Shown: positions 31,301 through 40,527, counted from the stretch's first letter. The stretch is 41,322 bases of DNA from Pseudomonadales bacterium (GCA_019090455.1 JAHRWA010000056.1:1-41322); one strand, 5' to 3'. Made by a program: numbers and translations. The notes: generated from the letters alone by a model not told the origin.

Positions 31301-34300
31301 GATCACCACTGCGGGCAACATTGAGACATTCCGACAGGCAGGAGAAGGTGGCTTTAATATTTTAACCAACCTACTCGGACAAAGCATTGAGGATATTACC
31401 GAAAAAATAACGGCATACCGTGCAGGGCGAAAAGCCAATGGCTATCAAGGAGAAGGTAATGTATCAGTCATGGTGCACACTTTTATTGGCACCAATGTAG
31501 ACGAAGTACGAGAGATAGTGCGTGAGCCTTTTTGTAATTATCTGAAAACGTCTTTTGATTTAGTTAAAATCGCACCTTGGTCCTTTCCTGCTTTCAAACA
31601 ACCCTCAAAAGCCGCAGCGCAGGATTCCAGCTTTGATGCTAGCTCCTTAACAGACGAAGACATGGATGCATTGATTGATCATGCCTTCGAACGATACTTT
31701 GAGACTGCGGGTATTTTCGGTACTCCAACCAGTGTATTACCTCTCATAGACCAGCTCAAGTCAGCAGGAATCGATGAAATTGCCTGCCTCATCGACTTCG
31801 GTGTGGATAATGACATGGTCTTGGAAAGCCTACATCAACTGAATAAATTGCGAGAATTGAGCAATCCCCAAGACAAAATCAGTAACTCGTCTAATGCTCA
31901 AGACTATTCCATTGCTGCACAAATAAAAAATCACGGTGTTACCCATTTTCAATGTACACCTTCCATGGCACGTATCCTCGCTTCCGATGATGAAACATTA
32001 TCGGCCATGACGACATTGCAAAAAGTGTTACTCGGTGGAGAAGCTCTTCCTGCCGATTTAGCTAGCAAGCTGAAACAGTCGTTAAATGGCAATTTAATCA
32101 ATGTTTACGGTCCCACTGAAACCACAATATGGTCAACCTCAGGACTGGTACCTAACGAGACCAACGAAATCGACAACGGCCTCACCATCGGTCGCCCTAT
32201 TGCTAACACTCACATTTATATTCTCGATAGCGCCCAGCAACCAACTCCAATAGGTGTACCCGGAGAGCTAATGATAGGCGGTAAAGGAGTGGTTCGGGGA
32301 TACCATAAACGTCCCGACTTAACAGCCGACCGATTTATCGATAACCCCTTGGACATCCCTCACGATCCCAGAATCTATCGCACGGGTGACTTAGCGAAGT
32401 ATCGACCGAATGGAGAAATAGAATTTTTAGGTCGGCTCGATCACCAAGTCAAACTTCGTGGTTATCGTATTGAGCTAGGAGAAATAGAGTCTCTCATCAA
32501 TGCCCAACCTGGCGTCAAAGAAAGCGTCGTCATCGCGCCTGAATCAGACCAGGGCACACAAAGCCTACTCGCTTATGTTGTCCCCAATAGTCATTCTCAA
32601 TTACCTGGCGCGACGAGTCATTGGCAAACACTTTGGGATGAAGCTTATAAAGGCACCTTTGCCGATGATACTACGATTAATAACGATCTGATTGAAAACG
32701 ATCAGATTGACAATGATTCGTATCATGAAAACAAGCCAACAATAACCGATCCCACCTTCAATGTATCAGGCTGGTTAGATAGCTACACCGGAGAACAACA
32801 CGACGAAGAACACATGCGAGAATGGGTCGACTCCACAGTAGACCGGATTCTCGAACTCAAGCCCAAACGTGTATTAGAAATAGGCTGTGGTACCGGTTTA
32901 ATGCTCTACCGTGTCGCACCTCACTGTGAAAACTATGTGGGTGTCGATTTCTCTGGCTCCGCTCTCAACCTCATCGAAGAGCAAGTTGAAAAACTCGGCA
33001 TGAACAACGTGTCACTGATACAAAGTGCCGCTGATACACTACCCCTAGATGATAATCGCCTAAAAGATAATGGCCCTTTCGACTTAATAGTTATCAACTC
33101 CGTTATTCAGTATTTCCCTTCTGCCAGTTATTTGGTAGGTGTCATAAATAATTTGACCAGCGTCCTAACGCCAACCGGTAAACTCTTTATTGGCGATGCA
33201 AGAAGCTTGGCATTAAGAGATACCTTTCATCAATCACTGGAAGTAGCAAAGGCCGCCGCAAGCGTAACTGTCTCAGAACTACAAGAGCGCATACAGGCAC
33301 ATCACGATAGAGAGAGTGAATTACTGATTGATCCCGATTTCTTTTATCACCTACATCAAGAAGTCCCAGCCATTCGTCATGTTGGCATTCAACTAAAACG
33401 CGGTCAGTATCGAAATGAAATGTCGGCCTATCGTTATGATGTGGTATTACAACTTAGCACTCCGGCGGTAGCACTCACCGAAGCTGACTTCACCTCACTA
33501 CCCACGCCGACAACACTTTCAGCTCTACAGGCATCGGTAGAACAAGCCAGCACTCAATCTCATAACAATCTCGTCATTAGAGACATACCCAATGCACGGC
33601 TGACGAAAGATTTCGTTACCGAGGCGATTTTAGCGTCCAATAGTCGTATTCAATTGGTCTCTGATTTACATAATTTGGTAATGGAAAATTGTCGGCAAGC
33701 ACCAGAGGGGATCCAACCCGAAGCAATATATCAACTCGAGACTCCTTATCGGGTCGCATTAACTTGGGCCAAGTCAGGCAAGAAAGACGGCTTCGATGCC
33801 TACTTTTTCTCGCAGGACGAGAACACCCAACTCCAACTCAGCAGTCTTTCCAACGCTGCGTCTAGTGGCAAACCTCTGTCGGAGTTGTGTCATGAGCCGG
33901 CGCAACAGAATACGGAATTTGAATTAGCCGATCGCCTAACAGATCGGTTACGCGAGAAATTACCGGATTTCATGGTGCCTAGCGATTTCATCATGCTAAC
34001 CAGCATGCCGTTGACACCCAACGGTAAAATCAATCGCAAAGCGCTTCCTAAACCTGAGAAACGTCAGCGGGTTGAGAAAGAGGCTTTCGTCGCTCCGGAG
34101 AGTGACATAGAGCAAACCATTGCCGCCGTATTGCAAGAGATGTTAAATCTGGAAAAAATCGGCACGAAAGATAATTTCTTTAGCCTAGGTGCAAATTCGC
34201 TACTGATAGCACAAGCGAATAATCGATTGTGCCAACGACTGAACCGTCAAGTCTCATTGGTTGCCATGTATCGTTTCCCCACTATTGCCAAGTTAGCAGA

Positions 34301-34412
34301 TCATTTAAGTGGTAAAACCGATAACAAGCAGAGTGCTGACAAAGGGGCGAAACGAGGCGCAAAACGCAAGGAAGCCATGGGGGCGCGCCGTCGTAGAATG
34401 CGAAAGAAATAA
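28341..34412 (+). CDS. NRPS: formyltransferase - condensation remnant - A(N) - FMN monooxygenase - A - methyltransferase - A - PCP
   Basis: A 2023-residue assembly-line protein. Residues about 1-290 are a formyltransferase with catalytic Asn95, His97 and Asp133 (AINYHDAP, QFDAGKIL) plus its C-domain. Residues about 320-548 resemble only the C-lobe of a condensation domain; the HHxxxDG lobe is absent. The adenylation domain starts near 565 (A3 YTSGSTGKPKG at 727). After A4 (FDISVLELFW) it is interrupted at about 808-1172 by a luciferase-like FMN monooxygenase of the MupA/Atu3671 type. It resumes with A5 VYGPTETT (1255) and A8 RGYRIELGEIE. A methyltransferase follows (about 1478-1710, LEIGCGTG), then A10 NGKINRKAL and a carrier with Ser1953 (LGANSLL). 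Residues lining the pocket read DILQLGVIW plus Lys, one change from the glycine code. A basic tail ends the protein. A TTG at 28281 could add 20 residues. Confidence 0.92.
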   Translation: MTSENRFDCCIIGEGKLTLECAQLLLNCGHIIHGMVSTNADIKSWAKERDIPCIDSTEDQEAFFSQREFDYLFSIINPRKVSTTLLSMPKIGAINYHDAPLPKYAGLHVTTWAIQNQEQKFGVTWHEMVDQFDAGKILKQVEFAIEPDDSAFSLNIRCFQKGLETFAELIKELSENTVTRRPQDLSQRSAYLSTQRPASAAIIDWSASAAEIEALVRSLNYQTDNNPLGLPKVFISQSFYLITDVALKETNSSSNETATPGTILRIGESELDVSIGSGTITVKNLLTIDGEPVNLTKNSEIIEGSCFESLPKTKLDEIHTLDNTLARNEKYWKEALQNSEPFTFATHGAQPLTGTHHRTEQQSATLTSAQQELLAKEFPNLSVSDALAGLFCCFLRRMADAESFDIGLQSPEDNTLNSLYSARVPLNIAIDNKESIRTLTEKLAAKLTTTRSKKSYIRDLIPRTPSLSQVSFPVAIETVDDLSKGCDGANDTLVLTIKNNSTNYLWKYSPDSLSEESAQQIIQKFNFFLENSLAYLDAPLSQIYLVSEDEMKTILVDWNKTEKAVEQDTCIHQLFEQQAAQQPDAIALTFRNKTISYGQLNHKADQLASKLRQLGTQPDSLIGVFLERSIEMMIGLLAIHKAGAAYVPLDPAYPRDRIALMISDSEAHILLTHSKLENEIPSNDAKILCLDKEPYIKNELSGLPDTTEVADNHASIVTPSNLAYVIYTSGSTGKPKGVMVEHRNVINFMAGMDDTLDFQMGRDKPGTWLAVTSISFDISVLELFWTLTRGFKVVIQEEEARTLGGSQQGVSTVARKLDVGLFYFSSDAGPDTQNNRYKLLLEGAKFADTHQFSSIWTPERHFHLFGGLYPNPSVTSAAVAAITNNVAIRAGSIVLPLHNPIRVTEEWSVVDNISNGRVGFSFASGWHANDFALKPENYENRRQLMFDQIETVRKLWRGETVEVMNGEGQPFAAKVYPPPIQAEPPIWITTAGNIETFRQAGEGGFNILTNLLGQSIEDITEKITAYRAGRKANGYQGEGNVSVMVHTFIGTNVDEVREIVREPFCNYLKTSFDLVKIAPWSFPAFKQPSKAAAQDSSFDASSLTDEDMDALIDHAFERYFETAGIFGTPTSVLPLIDQLKSAGIDEIACLIDFGVDNDMVLESLHQLNKLRELSNPQDKISNSSNAQDYSIAAQIKNHGVTHFQCTPSMARILASDDETLSAMTTLQKVLLGGEALPADLASKLKQSLNGNLINVYGPTETTIWSTSGLVPNETNEIDNGLTIGRPIANTHIYILDSAQQPTPIGVPGELMIGGKGVVRGYHKRPDLTADRFIDNPLDIPHDPRIYRTGDLAKYRPNGEIEFLGRLDHQVKLRGYRIELGEIESLINAQPGVKESVVIAPESDQGTQSLLAYVVPNSHSQLPGATSHWQTLWDEAYKGTFADDTTINNDLIENDQIDNDSYHENKPTITDPTFNVSGWLDSYTGEQHDEEHMREWVDSTVDRILELKPKRVLEIGCGTGLMLYRVAPHCENYVGVDFSGSALNLIEEQVEKLGMNNVSLIQSAADTLPLDDNRLKDNGPFDLIVINSVIQYFPSASYLVGVINNLTSVLTPTGKLFIGDARSLALRDTFHQSLEVAKAAASVTVSELQERIQAHHDRESELLIDPDFFYHLHQEVPAIRHVGIQLKRGQYRNEMSAYRYDVVLQLSTPAVALTEADFTSLPTPTTLSALQASVEQASTQSHNNLVIRDIPNARLTKDFVTEAILASNSRIQLVSDLHNLVMENCRQAPEGIQPEAIYQLETPYRVALTWAKSGKKDGFDAYFFSQDENTQLQLSSLSNAASSGKPLSELCHEPAQQNTEFELADRLTDRLREKLPDFMVPSDFIMLTSMPLTPNGKINRKALPKPEKRQRVEKEAFVAPESDIEQTIAAVLQEMLNLEKIGTKDNFFSLGANSLLIAQANNRLCQRLNRQVSLVAMYRFPTIAKLADHLSGKTDNKQSADKGAKRGAKRKEAMGARRRRMRKK

Positions 34413-34538
34413 GGGACATACGAAGTGCGATTTATCTTTAAGCTAAATCTTAGCTATAAGTTAAACTTCGCCTTTAGCGCTAAGTAGAAATGTAACCTTA
34501 ACCCTTACTCTAAAACTAATTTGATAGGAACAGTCTAA
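34413..34538 (+). other. Short intergenic spacer between NRPS and PKS
   Basis: This 126-base gap holds a weak hairpin (AGCTAA 34441-34446 with TTAGCT 34450-34455) and an AGGA ribosome-binding site nine bases before the PKS ATG. No strong promoter is seen, so the two genes are probably one transcript. Confidence 0.45.
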
Positions 34539-37500
34539 ATGGACGAGCAGGATGAGACGCTAGACCAGGATGAATCAGCCATCGCGATTATCGGAATGGC
34601 TTGCCATTTACCCGGCTGTCTTAATACTGAGGAATACTGGTCTAACCTTCGAGATGGCGTTGAGTCCGTCAAGTTTTACACGGATGAAGAGCTACTGGCT
34701 GCCGGGGAATCTGCCGCCAATCTTAAAGACCCTCATTATGTTAGAGCACAACCCGACCTTGAAAATTATGATCGCTTTGATGCGGCTTTCTGGGGTTTTA
34801 GCCCTCAAGATGCTGCCGTCACCGATCCCGCGCACCGACTCTTTCTCGAAGTTGCCTACGAATCACTAGAACACGCAGGACGTACGGGTTACGACGAAGA
34901 AGGACGAGTCGGCGTCTTCGCCGGTTCCGGTGCCAGTCTCTACTGGATGCAGAATTTACAAAGCAATCCACAGCTGATTGAAGACATGGGTGAGTTTCTG
35001 GTTCGCCATACCGGAAACGACATGAACTTTCTCGCCACACGCCTCTCCTACGAATTAGACTTAAGAGGCCCCAGCATCAATGTACAAACAGCTTGCTCCT
35101 CTGCTCTTGTCAGCGTTCACATGGCTGTACAAAGTTTATTAAGTGGCGAGAGCGATATGGCAATTGCCGGTGGTTCCACGGTTTTGTTGCCACAAAAGCG
35201 CGGCTATATTTTCCGTGATGGTGAAATCCTCTCCCCTGATGGACATTGCCGCCCCTTCGACGCCAAGTCTGCGGGTACGGTCTTTGGAAGTGGAGCGGGT
35301 TCTGTCGTGTTAAAGCGCATGGACGATGCCATTGCTGATGGCGACACCATACATGCGATTATTCGTGGTACCGCGATCAATAATGACGGTGCTCAAAAGA
35401 TCGGATTTTTAGCACCCAGTGTCGATGGCCAAGCCGGCGCTATTGCGGAAGCACTATCGATCAGTGGTATTGACGCCGGTGATGTGTCTTACATTGAAAC
35501 TCATGGGACCGGTACACAAGTCGGTGATCCTATTGAGTTTGAGGCTATAAACCAGGTATTTAAGGACGCCACTGACAAGCGAGACTATTGTCGCATTGGT
35601 TCCGTTAAATCCAATATCGGGCACCTAGGAGAAGCAGCCGGTGCAGCTGCGATAATCAAAGTTATCTTAGCTCTACAAAATCGACAAATTCCCGCCAGCT
35701 TGAATTATGAATCTCCTAACCCACAGCTAGCGTTAGACGACAGTCCTTTTATTATTAATAGCAAACTCACGCCTTGGGAATCTGACGGCCCTAGAATAGC
35801 AGGCATCACAGCGTTGGGAGCCGGCGGCACCAATGCCTACGTTTTAGTAGAGGAAGCAGAGGAAGAGGACGAAACGGAGCCCACTGCACATCACAGACAA
35901 CTATTGGTACTCTCGGCCAAATCATCTGCCGCTTTGAACAATGCCAGCCGTAATTTAGCCGCCTTTCTCAGACAAAATCCAGACCACGATCTCGCGGATG
36001 TAGCCCATACCTTACAAGTCGGTCGACGCGCATACTCCTATCGTCGCGCATTGGCCTGCTCCAATCACGACGAGGCGATCACGCGACTTGAAAGCAGCGA
36101 TTCCAAACAATTTGTAGACGCACAATGCACTGATCACGAGCCTTCTTTAGTGTTTATGTTTCCGGGTGGGGGCGCCCAATACGCGGGAATGGGTAAAGAT
36201 CTTTACGACAAGGAACCGGTTTACCGAGAAGCCTTCGATGCCTGTATGAACTGCCTTGATTCTAGTTTCGCGGAGAAAGTCAAAAGTCTCATTTTTGCCA
36301 GTGAAGCAGAACTGGAAAATGCCACCGAAGAACTGCAACGCCCTTCCCTCACACTCACCGCATTGTTCGCCGTCGAATATTCACTAGCGACACAACTGAT
36401 GGCATGGGGTGCAAAACCCGCCGCACTCATTGGCCACTCCATGGGAGAGAATACGGCCGCTTGTATCGCAGGTGTACTTCAATTAAAAGATGCGATGAAG
36501 TTGGTATTAATTCGAGGTCAATTATTCGAGAAAACCCCAGAAGGCGGGATGCTCAGCATCTCCTTGTCGCAGCAAGACGCGCGCCAATATATGACTGAAG
36601 AAATGGATTTTGCAGCGGCGAATGCACCAGGGCTCTGCGTCGCATCCGGTGCTGCAGCTGACATCGATGCCCTACAAGCCACCCTTGAAGCAAAAGAAAT
36701 AGACTGCCATCGAGTGCGTATTCAAGTCGCAGCACATTCGCGGCTCTTAGAAACCATACTCGACGATTTTAGAAGTTACTTACAATCCATTTCACTTTCT
36801 CAACCTACGATACCTTTCACCTCCAACCTAACTGGGGATTGGATTACCGACGAGCAAGCCACTGATCCTAACTATTGGGTAGACCATCTCAGAAACACCG
36901 TTCGTTTTGCTGACAATATTGAAACGGTGGTAGCCAATGAAGAACGTGTCATTGTGGAAATTGGGCCGGGGCGTACACTCACCAACTTGGCGAAAGCAGG
37001 TAACAATAAAGCCAATGCCATTTTCAATTCCATACGTCATCCGAATGAAAGCGACTCCGATGTGGATTTCGCCCTGCGAACCTTAGGCAACATATGGGCG
37101 AACGGCATTAAACTGGATTGGTCTCAATATCGAGGCGACGAACTTCGCCGCAGAGTCCCCCTACCCACCTACCCGTTTGAGCGTAAAGCCTATTGGGTAG
37201 ATCCCGGTGTTGGCGCCATACAAAATGCTAATCAAGCTGAAGTTCTCAAAAAGAGACCCGATTCAGAGGACTGGTTTGCCCGAATGAATTGGCATCAATC
37301 CGGCCTCTCGCCCTTGAAAGAAACGACGGACAACCGGTGGCTTATATTTACTGATGAGGTAGGGCTGTCTACATCGTTGATAGCAGAACTGATATCTAAG
37401 CAATCGCAAACAAGTAAACCGGTCATCACAACAGTGGGTTTAGGCAAGCAATTTAAAGACTCTAACCCTAAAGACAAGAACAATGAAAATCGCTCCTTTG

Positions 37501-40496
37501 AATTAGACCCAAACAATAACAGCCATTTTGATAAATTATTAGCAGCGGTTTTTGAAACCGAATTCCCGCCACAACATATCATTTACATGTGGCCCACATC
37601 CGCTAGCGTTAATCAGTCAAACAGCGCTATTGTAGACAAATTTGATTCACAAGTGGGCCCCTGCTTTTGGGGTTTGTTTAATTTAAGCAAGATACTCGGA
37701 GAACTCGATGACCCAATGACTTTGTCCGTCATCTCCTCCGACATGCACTCCCTAGGTGGACTAGCCAGCGATCCGGCCAAACACATGCTCGTGGGTCCAG
37801 TAGCCGTACTACCTCACGAAACTATGCATGTGAACACCCGATCTATCGACGTACACATCCCCAACACGGAACCGTTTACGCTGGATAAAATTGCCAAACA
37901 AATAACAAGAGAACTCCGTTCTGAGCCTACGGATCAATTTGTAGCTTACCGTGGACTGGATCGATGGACTCGAAAAATTGAGCCCACCAGCACAGACCCC
38001 ATATCCAGCAACTCTTCTTGGTTACCACCCAATAGCTCCATTTTAATTACCGGCGGCTTGGGCGGAATTGGACTCAACATCGCGAAACAACTTGCCTCGC
38101 GCGGCGCAAAAAATATCGTGTTGGTTAGCCGTAGTGGTCCAACGCAAGAGAAAGCCAGTAAAATAAAAGAAATAGAATCCATGGGGACTCGTGTCATCAC
38201 TGTTGCAGCAGATGTCACTGATCATGCCGCCATGAAAAAAGCCATTGATTCTGTGAGCAAAGATCTAGCTAAAAACAGTGACCTTGATAAAGATAAAGAC
38301 GCAATCAATGGCGTCATTCATGCCGCAGGCAGCATGGATGATCAACTGATAGTACTAAAATCACGAGAATCCGCCGAGACAGTCATTAACGCTAAAGTTC
38401 GCGGTGCGATAAATTTAGATTCAATTTTCGCGAATACCTCTTTAGATTTCTTCGTTGTTTTTTCCTCTGTTGCTTCCTATCTCGGTTTACCGGGTCAAAT
38501 CGATTATTCCTCTGCTAACGCATTTTTAGATGCTTTCGCCCGAGAGAGATCGCTTCGTGCACCTGGCCGGACTCTCGCTATCAATTGGAACGCATGGGCT
38601 GAAGTGGGCATGGCTGCCAGTCTTCTCAATGAGAATAAAGGAGAGCACTCGAATACAGCGCCAAAACAAACAGTACAACATCCCTTGCTTGATAATTATG
38701 TTGAGCTTAATGGTGATGAGCATCTTTATACAACGCAATTTAATTTACAAAACCACTGGATTCTCTCAGAACATCGCACGGTTCAAGGTGCCGCATTGAT
38801 TCCGGGAACAGGATACATCGAGCTACTACGTGCTTCCTTTAGTCATCATATCGATCAACAGAAAAACGAGTCTACGCAAGAGATGGCAATGGAATTGTCG
38901 GATGTTCAGTTTCTTTCGGCTTTCCAAGTTGAAGAAAACAAAGACTCTGAACTAAAAGTAAGTACGGAAGGTTCTGCAGATAGCATGTCCATTTCTATCT
39001 ATTCTGACTCCGATGAGCTTCCACACGCCACAGGATCGGTTCGTAGCATCAACGCCCCTTCCCCCTCTGCCGTTAACGTTGCAGCCATCCGAGATCGTTG
39101 TAACAACACCGCCAGTACTAAGGGTAAATTTATGGACCAAATCTTTATGGATTTTGGTCCTCGATGGGGGTGCATCAACAGCATCAGCTATGCGGAAAAT
39201 GAAGCGGTTGTGGATCTCGAGTTACCTCAAGACTACGCTAGCGATTTAGATAACTACAAGCTACACCCCAGCGTCCTCGACATGGCCACGGGCTCAACTC
39301 AGTTTCTATTAGAAGGTTTGGCTAAAGAAGATTTTTATGTGCCAGTCGCCTATGAAAAAGTACTCATCACCGGTGACATGCCCCGTACCATTGTCAGCCA
39401 TATCCGGGCAAAAGAATCAGACACACCGGGTTTTGCACAATTTGATATCACTCTGATGGATCAAGACGGCCTACCCTTTGTTGAGATCAACGGCTTCACC
39501 ATGAGAAAAGTCGACATTGATTTCACGTCTGAGCAAGCAAGCTCTGGCTCAACTCAAGAGACCGCCACTGACAACACAGAACAAACCCACGCCGTAGATC
39601 CCCTGGAAGAAATTCTTCGTGAAGCTATTTTACCCGACGAAGGTGTCAGAGTATTTGACCAAGTCATGGCACAAGACCAATCCAGTGCACAATGGATTAT
39701 ATCCTCCGTTGATTCAGACCTCTGGTTACGCCAATTAAACGCAGCCCAATTGGACCAATCCTCAAGCTCAGATGTCACCAGCTTCGTTAAAGAAGACCTA
39801 CATGACCCCGACATTGATCCTGATATCGCAGAGATAGAACAACTATTGGCGAGTCACGACGGCGTCGCTGTAGCCGTCGTCAGATCCCACTTGGATGACA
39901 ACAGTAGACGACGACTCATTGCCCATTTTATTGCCGACGAAGATGAATATGTCACCGTCACAGAATTACGAAAATTTGCGAAAGCTAACTTGGAAGCATC
40001 CTTAGTTCCGCTACAACTTATTGAACTCGATGAGTGGCCAGAGGATAGCGACGGCAACATCGACCGAACACAACTACTCGACCCCTTCGCCCCCGTGGAT
40101 CATCACATCCCGCCAGTCACTCGCACCGAGAAAAAGTTAGCCCAAATTTGGCAAAGCGCCGTGGGCGTACCTCGCATCAGTTTAACCGATAACTTTTTTG
40201 ATATCGGTGGGCACTCCCTAGTCTCCATAAGAGTCATCGTAAAAGTGAAAAAGGAACTCGGCGTTCGGCTAGATCAAGCAAAGATGGTTTTACTCACGCT
40301 GGAACAGATGGCAAATGAAATTGACATGCAACTGGGAGTTTCAAATACAGATGACTCAGCTGATGACAATTCTGGGGATGAGGCGTCCACGGAAAGCTCT
40401 AACGAAACCATTACAGGTGAAACAGAACAGTCCATGGAGGACAAGAAGGAAAAATCGCCAGGAAAGTTATTCAAATCATTTTTCAAGCGTAAGTAA
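34539..40496 (+). CDS. Type I PKS module: KS-AT-KR-DH, degenerate A-domain C-subdomain, carrier
   Basis: The 1985-residue protein holds one module. The ketosynthase (about 15-440) has Cys186 (QTACSSA), His322 (ETHGTG) and His362 (NIGHLGE). The acyltransferase (about 535-830) has nucleophile Ser634 (GHSMGE, malonyl-like) and VAAH with His733 where malonyl enzymes have HAFH. The ketoreductase (about 1165-1345) has TGGLGGIG and Tyr1323 (DYSSAN). The dehydratase (about 1370-1635) has His1412 in H-x3-G-x4-P and Asp1581. It therefore follows KR instead of preceding it. At about 1765-1845 a stretch like an NRPS adenylation C-subdomain ends in DGNIDR, with Asn1840 for the catalytic lysine. A PCP-like carrier with Ser1893 (GGHSLVS) follows, then an acidic and finally basic tail. 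No thioesterase is present. The N-terminus is strongly acidic. It extends the NRPS product by one reduced, dehydrated unit (inference). Confidence 0.92.
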   Translation: MDEQDETLDQDESAIAIIGMACHLPGCLNTEEYWSNLRDGVESVKFYTDEELLAAGESAANLKDPHYVRAQPDLENYDRFDAAFWGFSPQDAAVTDPAHRLFLEVAYESLEHAGRTGYDEEGRVGVFAGSGASLYWMQNLQSNPQLIEDMGEFLVRHTGNDMNFLATRLSYELDLRGPSINVQTACSSALVSVHMAVQSLLSGESDMAIAGGSTVLLPQKRGYIFRDGEILSPDGHCRPFDAKSAGTVFGSGAGSVVLKRMDDAIADGDTIHAIIRGTAINNDGAQKIGFLAPSVDGQAGAIAEALSISGIDAGDVSYIETHGTGTQVGDPIEFEAINQVFKDATDKRDYCRIGSVKSNIGHLGEAAGAAAIIKVILALQNRQIPASLNYESPNPQLALDDSPFIINSKLTPWESDGPRIAGITALGAGGTNAYVLVEEAEEEDETEPTAHHRQLLVLSAKSSAALNNASRNLAAFLRQNPDHDLADVAHTLQVGRRAYSYRRALACSNHDEAITRLESSDSKQFVDAQCTDHEPSLVFMFPGGGAQYAGMGKDLYDKEPVYREAFDACMNCLDSSFAEKVKSLIFASEAELENATEELQRPSLTLTALFAVEYSLATQLMAWGAKPAALIGHSMGENTAACIAGVLQLKDAMKLVLIRGQLFEKTPEGGMLSISLSQQDARQYMTEEMDFAAANAPGLCVASGAAADIDALQATLEAKEIDCHRVRIQVAAHSRLLETILDDFRSYLQSISLSQPTIPFTSNLTGDWITDEQATDPNYWVDHLRNTVRFADNIETVVANEERVIVEIGPGRTLTNLAKAGNNKANAIFNSIRHPNESDSDVDFALRTLGNIWANGIKLDWSQYRGDELRRRVPLPTYPFERKAYWVDPGVGAIQNANQAEVLKKRPDSEDWFARMNWHQSGLSPLKETTDNRWLIFTDEVGLSTSLIAELISKQSQTSKPVITTVGLGKQFKDSNPKDKNNENRSFELDPNNNSHFDKLLAAVFETEFPPQHIIYMWPTSASVNQSNSAIVDKFDSQVGPCFWGLFNLSKILGELDDPMTLSVISSDMHSLGGLASDPAKHMLVGPVAVLPHETMHVNTRSIDVHIPNTEPFTLDKIAKQITRELRSEPTDQFVAYRGLDRWTRKIEPTSTDPISSNSSWLPPNSSILITGGLGGIGLNIAKQLASRGAKNIVLVSRSGPTQEKASKIKEIESMGTRVITVAADVTDHAAMKKAIDSVSKDLAKNSDLDKDKDAINGVIHAAGSMDDQLIVLKSRESAETVINAKVRGAINLDSIFANTSLDFFVVFSSVASYLGLPGQIDYSSANAFLDAFARERSLRAPGRTLAINWNAWAEVGMAASLLNENKGEHSNTAPKQTVQHPLLDNYVELNGDEHLYTTQFNLQNHWILSEHRTVQGAALIPGTGYIELLRASFSHHIDQQKNESTQEMAMELSDVQFLSAFQVEENKDSELKVSTEGSADSMSISIYSDSDELPHATGSVRSINAPSPSAVNVAAIRDRCNNTASTKGKFMDQIFMDFGPRWGCINSISYAENEAVVDLELPQDYASDLDNYKLHPSVLDMATGSTQFLLEGLAKEDFYVPVAYEKVLITGDMPRTIVSHIRAKESDTPGFAQFDITLMDQDGLPFVEINGFTMRKVDIDFTSEQASSGSTQETATDNTEQTHAVDPLEEILREAILPDEGVRVFDQVMAQDQSSAQWIISSVDSDLWLRQLNAAQLDQSSSSDVTSFVKEDLHDPDIDPDIAEIEQLLASHDGVAVAVVRSHLDDNSRRRLIAHFIADEDEYVTVTELRKFAKANLEASLVPLQLIELDEWPEDSDGNIDRTQLLDPFAPVDHHIPPVTRTEKKLAQIWQSAVGVPRISLTDNFFDIGGHSLVSIRVIVKVKKELGVRLDQAKMVLLTLEQMANEIDMQLGVSNTDDSADDNSGDEASTESSNETITGETEQSMEDKKEKSPGKLFKSFFKRK

Positions 40497-40527
40497 CAAT
40501 AATTAGAACTTATATTCATAACTTCTA

